Below are positions 1 to 11,914 of a stretch of DNA of 64,000 bases, one piece after another. The notes under the pieces are model-generated. The model worked only from the letters and a program-made list of their open reading frames with translations. It had not been told where the DNA came from and ran no database searches. Source of the DNA: Neelides folsomi (Eukaryota; Arthropoda; Collembola; Neelipleona; Neelidae); NCBI GenBank assembly GCA_034687125.1, contig JAQGBZ010000205.1:1-64000 (forward strand), in the 5' to 3' direction. Position 1 is the first letter of the stretch, and each line of letters begins with the position of its first letter. A program made the position numbers and the translations under genes.

Positions 1-3000
1 ACAAATTAAGATTAATTTTCTAGTTGTATGATGCATTGAGCATATAATGATATTCTTTGAGAAAATTCAGGTAAAAATAAAAAAGAAGATCAAAAATACT
101 CAGTTAACGCTGGGCCACCCGATACATGAACGTTTACTTACGCCCCTTAATGCATTCATTGTATGAAGGAATTCTAAATTCTATTGAACTACTTTACAAG
201 CTGACATTAAATAATGTGCCCTGTTAAAAATGTAGTGCAGAAAGCTTAATTTGTAAAATCTATCGTTGCAAAATTCAAAAACCCCTGTCTCTCCAAGTAC
301 AGACTTGGTCTTAAATGAGTTGTGGGAATTGACGCATGTTGAGCACATTAAGGATACACAAAAGGATGTAAAGAAAAGCCAAATTATTAAATTATGTGCA
401 TCTTTATAGGGAATAATGTCGACATAGACTTGGAACACATCAGATGTGATACAAACATAATAATAACAATACATAATTGTATGTTCACAAGTCGCAGTCC
501 TAAATCCGCATTTTTTATCGAAAATATCATCAGGATCTTATGATTCGAGTTTAGACAATTACTATTTTGTGGGTCAAAAAATTTTCAATCTCTCGGGCGC
601 AAGAATGTAAATGAACGATTTAACGCATTCTTCCATCAAAATGAAATTTTTAAATTTAGATGAAATGATGTTACAATACTAGGCTTAGAACGAGTTTGAG
701 AATTCTGGTGAATTATTGTTCAATGAAATAATCTGTTCGTCTTACGGTCGCTAGCAAACTAATGGGCAGTTTCCTCAGAAAATGTTATATAATGTCTCAT
801 TATTCTTTGAGAGAGTAGGGGAAACAGTGACTGAGAAATAAAATGGGCAAAAAGCTGTTTTAGCAAAAAAAAAGCATCAGGAATTGGAATGCCAAAAAGC
901 TGTACATCCATCCTATACAAAATGACATTTTATATTCAATCAAAAACATGCTATCATTCCTCGTTTTACTTCATCATTATTGCAATTCCTTGCATTCGGT
1001 CTTTGTATTCATTGATGTATCTCCAATACATAAATCATTTGTTTCGCTCAATTATTTATTTCTTCCAATTTATAAATGAAAACGGTTCTTTCGAATCTCA
1101 TTGTATAAAATCTTGTAGAAATATTGATTAGTTTTCAACGACGTATCAATGATTGCATTTAATAACAAGGAGTTTCCCGTTTTGTAGCTTAAAGCCGGTA
1201 TATGTATGATGTCCTTATTTTTTAACAAACTCTCTGAATGAAAGGCCCAAACGATAAAAATGTCATTTGTCCCTAAAATGAGTTGTATTTTATGGAAATG
1301 AATTTGTTCACTTTGACTCCTAATTCACCAAGTGTTCATAAATAAAGAGAGACGACAAGTAGTAATTATTTACTAACATGCTCTTGGAAAAAATTCTAAT
1401 GAGGGTTACAACAGCACGCGATATATACGGAGACCATCCCTATATAACTACAATGGTTGGAAGGGCAGCACAATAATTCAATAATGATTCAAACCCTCTG
1501 GTCCTTCATTCATAAATTGAGGAGGTTGGATTGAGAATTATGACCGTTTATGCTATTTGTGCTATCCCCATACCTGAAGATACATATTCCCACTTCTCAT
1601 TTATGTCTCTCTATATGTTCAGAATTGATTCCAAACTATTTATGCCGAGGCTTCGACAAACTCATAATTTTCCTTGTCTCATCGGCTTTACCACTCTCTC
1701 TTGCACCAATGTGAAGGAGATGTCGATAGTAAAGAATGCACTTTGCGCGTAAGTATGTGCATGGGAGATAAATCGAGATAACAGTTGGAGGCTTTCGAGC
1801 TCATCGCAGATGACATCACGTCTGCACAAATTAAATTATGAATAAAGGGAACGTGGTGAGAAGATTCGCAATGAACAGCTGAGTAAAAAATGGCAAAAGA
1901 AACGAATGCAAGTGACATTGAATGGGGCATTTAATGTGAGGCTGAATAGAATTATTTGAGTCCAGGAGGCTGGGTGAGGTAATAGAGACTAAATGAATAA
2001 TATATGGTAGACCAAGACCCGTCGTCTCAAAATGAATTTAAGAGGAGTCAAAGTGGTGACTCTGGAACGGGTAAAAAACCAAGAACATGAATCATTCCTC
2101 TTTAATACGATCGTAGGCTGGATGAGTAATAATAAGAGCCTGGCTGGAGTCCTCACTCCGAGTCTCCAAAAATTACACCTAATGTACGAGAACGATCTTG
2201 GAGAAAAAGTAGATTTTGAAATGTGAGAAAGAACAACACAGAGATGGCAATTTGCCACGGCATGTGCCGAATCTTTCAGCTTCTTCTCCATCCATCCCTC
2301 TCCATCTCCTTCATTTGGAAAAAGGGAAGAAATAGGAGGAAATTCTTCTCCGGTCTTTTCACTCTCTCTCAGCTCTATTCCCGACTTGAAGAACAACAAA
2401 TAAAAGGAAAATCCTGTTCTGACACTATTTAACTCCATTTAGGCCTTAATTCATTCTTGGGTGCATTATAAGATGCTCAATATTCGCAACTTTGGCGAGT
2501 TTACCCCTCCAGCATATCGAATTCCCTTAAAACTATTCATTATGCTCTATATCAATTATGATACCAGTCATGTTGGAATGTATGAAGGCATGTGTGTGTA
2601 TGTATGAATGCCTAATACATAGTAAATAACCACAATTATTATGAGCGAACTTTTTTTGTATTCTTGTAGTTGTGCAAAGCATAAATAAATAAATTTACAA
2701 TTCTCACCTTGTATTGCGGATTGAGCAACGGAGAGCGAGAACCTTGCCTTATATATCAAACTGACAGTGTTTTTATGAAAGGTTCTTTGTAGGCTCGGAA
2801 CCGATTGCCCAGATAATTGATTTGAAACGAGTCAACTGAACCAAACTGTTGCCAAAAACCGGGATTACTCTATTTCATTGAGAAGTGCAACTTTGGAGCT
2901 TATACTTCGAGTCTTGCCCTTAACCCCTATGCACTCAGAAGTAAAAAGTTATTTGTAACTAATTCACACGACTTGCCTTCACTGTCTCTCAAGTCCACGT

Positions 3001-6000
3001 GGAGTTCATTTCCTCTCCCAATTCATATTCCTCCTCTGTATACTTCTTAGAGCAATATAAGGGACTTTGTTGGTTATTGAATCCAATGAATCCTTCACAT
3101 TTACACCATATATGTCTATTACGAAACACAAATTCCCAGATGAACTTGGAAAAAATGAAACTTTACAAACAGGTCCGGGGATGTTTTCAGTTTAAGACTT
3201 TAAGAGTGACACATTGGGTCTTGGGCAAAGTTAGGGTGCAGACACCGTAAATAAGTGAAAAGTGGGTGAGTTTTTGGTTGAACGGGCTCGTGTCTGTGCG
3301 GTTCCTCCGAGGTTTGAGCTCAAACTGAGCCCCATGGCTCTTGGGGTTAGGAATGGAATGGAGGGTGAGGGATGAGGAACTGGGATGGAGGAGCGCTGCA
3401 TTCGTTCACCCCAGAGGGGAACAACCCTCTGCTCCACTCAGCCCCTCTTCGCCTCCTCTCACTCCTTCCCATAATTATTATTCCTAGCCAAATGGAGATC
3501 ACCTCCGAGAACCACAATTAGCTTCGCTACATCAAAACCATTCCACATGCCAATCCTCGTCTTATCAATCATTCCACTCCTCAGACACACTCTCTCGGAT
3601 CTCGCAAACTGGAATCCGGTGTAGTGGAACAGGAAACGAGGGATAAACAATCATGTTTATTGTTGTCCAAACGAGAAACAATCTGCCATGATGCTATGAA
3701 TGTGTGAGATATATGTCAGCAGAGAAGAATCAACTGTCCTGGTTGAATGAAACTCTCAAAGCGAAGTAACTCAAATTAACTCTGTCTGGTACAAAGGGAG
3801 GCTGAGTGGACCGAGAACTGTTTCCTTTTGTTGTTCCCATCTTATGCATAGTTTGAAAATATGCATTTCATATTCATCTGGTGGCAAATGAAGATTCTTC
3901 GCATTGTGCATCAAAACCCTCTTCTGTCTGATCCTGGCCTGGATCAATGAGGGAGTGTTCAGGGAGATCAGTTCCAAGGGTTCCAACGGCAACCGAACAC
4001 TCATCTACCACAAGGCGTTCGAACTTCCCTATCCAACAGCTACTCCAAAGTGTGTAATTAAATGACGAATGATTATTTACAGAGTCCGCTATTTCTGAAA
4101 GTCAAGATTTTACTGTGTGTCTCCTTCCCAGTTGTGTAAATAACCTACTCAAGTAGTCAAAAAATAAAGTACTCTCCACTTTCTGTTTAGTGTCTATGGA
4201 CAGACCATGATTTGGGAATTTCATAAGGGCCTTTGCCTTTTAACATCAACATAATGGCTGATGAACTTTTGCAAATATTCCTGTTGGAAGAAAATGAAAT
4301 TCCTCATTCCCTTTTTATTTTCACAGGATCACTCCTTTGAGAAGTTACAGCGCGGAAATGACTCGTTTAGAGAAAACACGAATTCCTTATAAGTTTCAAT
4401 AAAGCTTCAAAACTAGTGACCAATTTTCCACGCTACTTAATTTTTCCCCTTTCCCGGATAAACAAAAAATAAAAATGATCTAAGATACTTACTTAATTTG
4501 GTAAACTACGCAAAAGATTATTAAAAATGAAAGAGAGATTCTCCATTAAAAACTGTGTTTTAAAGCGAGAAGCATTAAAGGAGATTTCCGGTTTAAAACC
4601 ACAAAGTGGCTCTTTGGCCCACTCAAATACGGATGGAATTATAAAGGAGAAGAGGAGCGAGTAGGGTAATCTTCACACTCTGTAGTCATTAACTCTCACA
4701 AATTCTTTTTGAGCAATTTAGTGGTCAGACGCTTTATTAGTTTGTAACATCCGCCCATCGCAAATTTTTAGTCTCAAATGTAACGTGTCACATGAAGAGA
4801 AGATGGGTGTTGAGATAAGCGAAGAAAACGAAAAGTTTGCATAACACATGCTTTGTCACATGCTCAACATTACCATCATATTCATTTGCGCAAAATTCGT
4901 TTTTAATATTATTAAAAGTTGAACTTTAATTAATTAACACTTTCCAAAAATTAGATGTTGTTAAATGAAGATATGCCAAATTGTAATATAATGGATTAAA
5001 AAGCTTTATGTTATTTAATAAACATTTCCTAAATCATTGGCGTAATAATTGGATTCGGATATTAATTTTATTATTTGCATTACCTCCGTGAACGATAAAT
5101 ACTTATAAGCATCTAAGCACAAGACAAGAGAGCCAATATCGCATCGTAACAATAAAAACCAATGTTAATTTCACTTATTTTTTATTGTTAGATCATAATC
5201 TTAAAAGCATTTGTTGCAATTTAACGAACATTTCTTTTATCACTAAAACGAGACTATTAAAATGTTCCGTTAAAGAACTACCAATTATTTATATTTCTAT
5301 CTGTAGACTGTAAACATAATGCATCATTCTTGTAAAAAATGTTGCCCTTTCATTATTAATAATTTCGAATCCTAGAATTTTCTTTTATTGAAAGTAAGAT
5401 CATTTTACTCAAAAAAGAAAAATCCTTTCAAAGGCATTTTATTGATGAAGAATGATTGAAGCTTTGACTTCAAAGACAAAACCTCGTAACAAAAATAATG
5501 AAACATAAACAGATAGCCGGAGAAAGCATTAATTTGATGTTGCAGTCTGAGAAGGGGCCCGAAAATAAAAGGCTATGAGATATAATAAAATATTCAGCCC
5601 CTCCCCTTTCACTTAGGGACTTGGGGGCGCAATTACAACGACCAGGAGAACAAAGAGACTCGCATTCAAGCCAAATCTTTTGTAATAATAAAGCAATAAA
5701 GCCAAGGGTGGACAAATGTTGTTTTCATTTTGGGATTAAACAAAGAAAACCTAAACAGACAAAGATTCCCTTCTTTTTTAATTCATAAGCAAATTGAATT
5801 GGAAGAAGCTCAAGTACAAGTGAATAAAAATATTTATGAAGCCTCTTTTGCCAATTTACTTGTGTATGAATGGTAAAACATGTACTCATATTAAAGAGCC
5901 CAAGATTATGCACCATTCGTTCAAAGTACCTGTATGTAGTAGATAATATGCAAAATTTGAAATTCATTCAAATGCATTATTTTCATATCTCAATATGATA

Positions 6001-9000
6001 ATCTAATAAAGCTAAGCGGGGGCTTTAGAAACAATTTTCTAAAAGCTACTTAATTTAATGAGTTTGAAGACGGAATTGCGAAATGTGCTTAAAAGTAAAG
6101 AAAATAGGAAACTAAATAGAGAAAAATAATCATTGCCTCTCCAATTCAACGTAACTTATTTACATAGTCGACACACGTCCATCATCTTAAATGGGAATTT
6201 CAATGAACACAATTGCTAATTTCATTTCTCAATGAATTTTCCGCATTCGAGGATCAAAATTCAAAAGTTACTTAAAGGAATATTCATCTTATGCCAATAA
6301 TAAAATAAGGCTAATTCATCTAATTCAATGAAATCGAATAGAAGAATTTATTTATATGTACTAAAAGAACTAGTGCTGTGACTGCTGCGTGAGAATTTCC
6401 CACATGATTGCAGTTTCAGTTACATCAGCCAATTGTCCAAATACAAGAGTTAATAAGGATAAGAACCCAAGCTGAGATTCAAATTGTATAAGAACTTAAG
6501 CACGAAGAAAGTTTTCTCAGAATTGGACATAGTGAATTTTATTCAGAATTGAGAAAATCTAAGATATGGGATCAATCAAGCTAGGGAAGCAAAAGCTTCA
6601 CAGTCGGAAGATTTATAGTGAGTTTACAAACTGAATCTAGCCCCATCGAATCCACATTGCGTAATGAAACATTCATGCATATTACATACCTGTGCATGTG
6701 TATGTAAGTTTGCAGATGTAATTTCAATAATAATAAAGTTAGCAATATTAATTCCGCTGTTTGCCTCTAGTAATTATCTGAAACTTTGTTGGAGGTTTCT
6801 CTCTTATGCTTTTCAATAGTCTTGACGTGCAATGAAAATATTATCACCATTTGGTGTATTAAATTACCAATCGAGGATTCAGAATAACAATATGGCTAAC
6901 AGTGTTTTCTCACTCCAACTCTGAGAAAAATCCATTTGAATTGAGTAACAATTAATTAAATATTCTACGAGTCCTCGTCACCGAACTCAGTCGAAATGTC
7001 ATTTTATTATTTATTTACTCATAGATTTATTCCTTTCAATGTTATAATGGAATCAAAGATTTTGAAATGCTTTCAAAGAGTAATTTGATATATCTGCCTA
7101 TATAAGTGAGGCTATTTACATAAAGTAATATTAACAAAAGTCATGAATTTATTATGATACAACTGATAGACGTAATGATGATTATTACCTCATTTACAAT
7201 ACGTATTTACATGAATGCTCATGCTATGACACTTACTAACAATGGGAGCTATGCAATTTTGTCCATTCTTTAGAACCATTTTGCTACGATTATGAAAATA
7301 AATACGAACTTAATATTTTTGCAAATTCCTCTGCTTCTTATGGGGCAATTCACGTCATTTTGCTGTTTGCTTGTATTAGCTTTTTGTGTATGGGGAAACT
7401 TATAAATTGCAATTGCTCAAAGTAAAAGTGAAAGATGGAAAAGTGTGAGATTATTAAAGTAAACAATAAAGAATTTTCCTCAACAATAGAAGTTTAATAA
7501 ATATTCCACCATTGTCAGGCACATTTAACAAATACTCATATCTTTCCCGAGATTTGAACCTGAGAACCTCACGAAACTCTGACTTTTTTCTTCATCTCGT
7601 CATATGCAGTGCTGATTAACTAACTCAAATGGTTTACCATTTGCAGACCATCCCTTACAGTTCTCTTTAACCCGAATGAGGTTGCGGAAAAAAATCCCAC
7701 GTGAAGCATGGACCGTGGAAGACTCATTATTGTCACTTACTTGTAACTCCTCTTCCTTCTCCAACGAGAGTGAAGGGGTTGGTGAATCCGTTTAAGTTCA
7801 TCCTTTTATGTCTCGCTTGAGATTCTCCCTTTATCTCCTATCCCATCAATACATTGTAATTCGATTCAATTCAACTATGGTTCACCTTTATGTTGGACCA
7901 TGTAATAGCTTCATCCAAACTTAGGGTTAGTTAGATTGACTGATATAAGATATTCTATTCAATTATTATTAAAGATTCAAAAAACTCTTCCTCGCACCCA
8001 TTTGCATCCTTCACATCCTGCTCATCAGATGAAATGAGAGCTTCACGAAGCCTCTTTTTAGAATGACTCTCTCACATGTGAAGACCTTTTAATTTCCCCC
8101 CAGCTTTCTTGTACTCATTCGCCAATTTGAAAATCATGCAGGAATGTGCGAGCAAACGGAGAAAGTTTCTGACTGTTTTAATGAAATTAGATACTTAAAA
8201 CAAACAGGCTGATGAGCCGATCTCTTAAAAGTAAAACCTTTCATTTATGAATTAACAATGATTAAATAATACACTTCACGTCTTCTGTCATCGACATCAC
8301 GCGAACATGGTTTAAAAGGGAATTAATTGAAAGTGAAATGAAATCTCAAAGATGACAAACCAGCAAAACGCAAACATGTCGTCATTCCAACTCCTAGCTT
8401 TCTGACTTGAGAAAAATAAAGGGAGAGGGGGAAAAACATGCATTAACTCTCATCAAAAATTCAAAGGAGATATTATTATGAACTTTATGTGTGATTAACC
8501 ACGGTAATTACATTACAACTCTTTAAAACTATTACATGCTACCTGTACATCTGAAGATTTAAAAACATTGGAGTGCTTTTAAAAATAAATTTTGCGGCCC
8601 CAAACTTTCTATTTACAATTCATTACAGTTGAATTGGAATTAAACGAGGAGTAATTTGTGCAAATAAATTCCCAGCTCTCTTTGTAGGCATTGTGGAGTG
8701 AACATTAATTGGAGTTTAAATGTGATACTTCAGCTACTGGTTTTTTCAAGAAAAAATTGTGCACAGCTGCCGAGCAATTGGGAACGACCGGGCATTAAGG
8801 CTTGGACGACTCTAAAGAATTTTCCTCCTTCCCATGCAGACGAAGAAACAGAAGGGATAATCGACAACGAGCCAATGGGATGACCGTGAGCATCATCACA
8901 TGAGAAATGCCTTTTACTCGAGAGAGAAAGGATGTCGAAAATTTGCCATTAAAAACTATGCGCTCCCTTGCTATTTGCAATAACTTAAATTCATTTTTAT

Positions 9001-11215
9001 GTCTTTTATTACGAGAAGAGAAGGCGCCTTGTTAAAAACCGATTCTCTTTTTTTCCTAATAAACTTCCTCTCACGAATGTGGAGGAATGCATCACTGGAG
9101 TAAACGAGGTTTCAAGGGGTCACTGGCTTATTGTATCACGGAAACCTCTCCGAAACTTTCACAAAAACAAGAACGAATCAATTGTGGAATTTCATTACAC
9201 AACCTTATGAGATTATGGAAAATCGGAAATTGTGTAAAGAGAGCAATTTGGAAAATTGACGTGTGAATGGAAGGCCCTCATTGTCCAAACCAACTTATAG
9301 TTTTTGAAATGAATTGAGCCAAAGGCCGACTAGATACGAGGAGATGGGCTAGACAAATTGCCAAGAATCAACCAAATTCCTCTCTACGAAAAGCCTCACA
9401 TTTATCCTTATTACATTTCCATTGAACCATATGTGAGAAGAAGCACAATGGATAAACGGATTTGAGGAGTTCGAAAGATGGAATTGAGAACCGTAAAGAC
9501 GTATTCATATCATCGGAATCACAGAGGAGAATTCAATTTAAAACGAATAGCCCGAATAGGGCTAATGCTTACAAATTGATCCACACTGTGACAAAAGTCC
9601 TACTACTCCCATTTGAATTGAAATTGGACGAAGTTACCGAAAGAGTCATAATCTAGAGTGATGAGCATTCCGTGAGTTGGAATTAGAGAAGGGGCAATTT
9701 TATATAAATTCTATGTATAAGGAAGAAGGGGCCAAGGTGAATCCTATCCCGTATGCTTAATAAGAGTGGCCATCTCACTTTATCCTCAAATGAATAAATT
9801 CGACCTCTGACCCCCCAAGTCTCCCATAGAATAAGCAGTAAGTCATCTGCAGGGGTCCACCAACGGACCTTTCCTGCCACAGTACAAATCTTCAAAATGA
9901 ACCAATGGAGTCAAAAGTTCTTTAAAACAATTCTCACTTGAAATTTTCTCCCAAATGCTTCCTTTGTTTCAAAGAGCCGGGTGTAGTATTACTTTATAAA
10001 TATAATAAAGTAGGTATGATGTATTAGAAAAAGAGAGATGAGGGAGAACGATAGAAAAATACAAGTTCGCTCTACGAGCTTTTCATGTATTGTCCAAAAT
10101 AACGCCACCAAAAGAATTATGCAGGTCTAAAACAATAAGTGTGGAGCTACTTAAGGTAATTTAACCTCCCAAGTTGACTTCCATTTACCTCCATTCAGCA
10201 CAAGGAATTGAATTAATGAATCGCCCACGTGTCCTTCCTCAAATTTATTGCAATAAGCTGAAAAGGGAAGGAAATGTGGTGCAGGGTGGTTTATGATTCC
10301 GGATCCTACCTACTGTGTAGTATCACTTCATTTAAGGGCGAATTTCGAGGTTGAAATGAAGAGAGAAGAAACCCAGGAGCTCCAAGAATTCTACTTTTTA
10401 TAAATGCTTTGTATTTGCATGGGCAATGGAGAAAGAATAACAATTCGAGTGCCTTCATCGTACTTTGAAGTCAAACAGATTTCCAAGCGTTCAACCTTCC
10501 ATCCCCCCAAGAGAGTCGCATCAACCCTACATTGGACTTCTCGTACATGTAATGATTCCCATTTTCTGACCAATTTCAATAAAACGTGAGGGAAGGCTTT
10601 GAAATTTTTCATAATGCGAGATTAGAACCTTAACTTGTTCGATGGACCGACCCGAGATAACAATAAAGTTAAAGTTCCAAATCCCTATTCATCATCCGCC
10701 GAAATTAACTCTTATTAGCAAAGATACGATCTGATTATGATTGAAAGGCATCTGCTTGCAATTGGAATTTGCTGGCATCTCTTCGAAAGAACCACTTTTC
10801 CCACTAATCATCGATATATCGTATATTGCAATTTTCATAAAATATTTGTAAACGTCAATAGAATATTAAAGCATTATAAAATTCCCACTCTTGAGCCTAT
10901 CTCTCGCTTTACCAGAAATTCAACTTTTCTCCCACTTTTTGTACAAAAATGCAGAAATTCCCCATCACTCTACACTAATCTTCATATTCCATCAAATAAT
11001 TGTTATGAAGGGAGCGTTTGCAGATTTCTTATATTTTCTAAGTTATCGAAATACAGTAATTTTTATAATTTTAACCTGGCCCATGCCAAACCTAATTGTG
11101 CGTGTAGAACAATTAATTTGAATTTTCCTTTCTAGAGAAAATACAAAAATTCAATTTTTATAAATCCCCTCTTATTACTGATCAATTAAGCTGTTTTTAA
11201 AAAAATATTTGGGAA
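1..11215. other. AT-rich non-coding stretch
   Basis: No exon can be supported here. Open frames are at most about 150 codons. They overlap on both strands, have no family motif and no consistent splice context, and their translations are rich in Phe/Ile/Leu/Ser as expected of AT-rich DNA. The only internal item noted is a possible SINE remnant near 7.54-7.63 kb. TAATTAATTA-type runs (homeodomain-like words) recur, but in DNA this AT-rich they are expected by chance. The stretch may be intergenic, or an intron of a gene whose exons lie outside the window. Confidence 0.6.
7540..7632 (-). repeat. Possible decayed tRNA-derived SINE
   Basis: Read on the minus strand, a box-A-like stretch (TTAGTTAATCAGCACTGCAT) is followed about 60 nt later by a box-B-like stretch (GGTTCAAATCTCGG). 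That is the spacing of the internal RNA polymerase III promoter of tRNAs and tRNA-derived SINEs. The T-stem does not pair cleanly and no acceptor stem closes the fold, so a working tRNA gene is unlikely. No poly-A tail or target duplication was made out. A chance match remains possible. Confidence 0.3.
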
Positions 11216-11914
11216 AAAGTAGGGTTGGCGGGCGCAACCCGCCAACCATACTTCCGATGTGTTTTTACACTAAATTGATGGTGCTGATAACGAATATGAT
11301 AATGATTAGGTGTGCAAAATTATATTTGAGTTATAGTTAGTTAAAGTCTGTTAAACATTATATTTTCATTGTTGATGAAAACCCGTCAAACAGTTCTTCG
11401 GATGTGTTTTAACGCTAAAACGATAGTAGATTGTGAATCTGATAAGTGATGATCTCATGACGGTTTAGACGGGGAAAATTAAAAATAATTTAATTTCTTA
11501 TTAAAATCTAACCTAACCTGATAAAAATTATGAAACTGATGATTAGAAAGGATAAAATTCAAATAAAATAAAATCATCAATTAAAACATTACAAAACCTA
11601 ACCTAACCTATCTAGAATCAGCAATAATTAGCAAACCTAACTTAACTTAGCTTAAAATATCAAACAATTAATTTTTTGAAAAGAGAAAATTGGAAGGGTA
11701 ACAAAACGAGAAATGGAACTATGCAGAAACGCCAAGCGCTAAAATTAAATTATCTCAAATACATACACTTCCAATACAAAACCAATGAAAAGTAATAGAT
11801 TTAACCAACTTTAACTAAAGTTAACTCCGTAATTATAATTTTGCACAACTAATCATTATCATATTCGTTATCAGCACCATCGATTTAGTATAAAAACACA
11901 GCAACCCTACTTTT
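11216..11914. mobile_element. Miniature inverted-repeat element (MITE-like), about 0.7 kb
   Basis: The two ends are long, imperfect inverted repeats. A 33-base core is identical in reverse complement between 11277-11309 and 11849-11881, and similarity extends outward to the GTAGGGTTG ends (about 11220 and 11911) and inward through TGTGCAAAATTATA. The left arm carries about 30 extra bases at 11223-11252, including a perfect small hairpin (GGTTGGCGGG, loop CGCAA, CCCGCCAACC). The interior has no transposase frame, so this would be a non-autonomous element. Outer similarity may reach about 11206 on the left and 11924 on the right. No convincing target-site duplication was found. Confidence 0.75.
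11507..11611. repeat. Short CCTAA (TTAGG) telomere-type runs inside the inverted-repeat element
   Basis: Two short runs of the CCTAA pentamer occur, at about 11507-11519 (CTAACCTAACCTG) and 11596-11610 (AACCTAACCTAACCTA), with degenerate AACTTAACTTAG following near 11638-11652. TTAGG is the usual telomere unit of arthropods. Runs of two to three units are too short to mark a telomere and may just be part of the element's sequence. Confidence 0.5.

Noticed and set aside
1989-2438. 149-codon open frame on the minus strand, the longest in the first 24 kb
   Set aside because: The opposite strand is also largely open, the translation is low-information, and there is no start, splice or domain support.
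10737-11135. 132-codon frame on the plus strand
   Set aside because: Phe/Ile/Asn-rich translation typical of AT-rich DNA, overlapped by another frame and followed directly by the repeat element.
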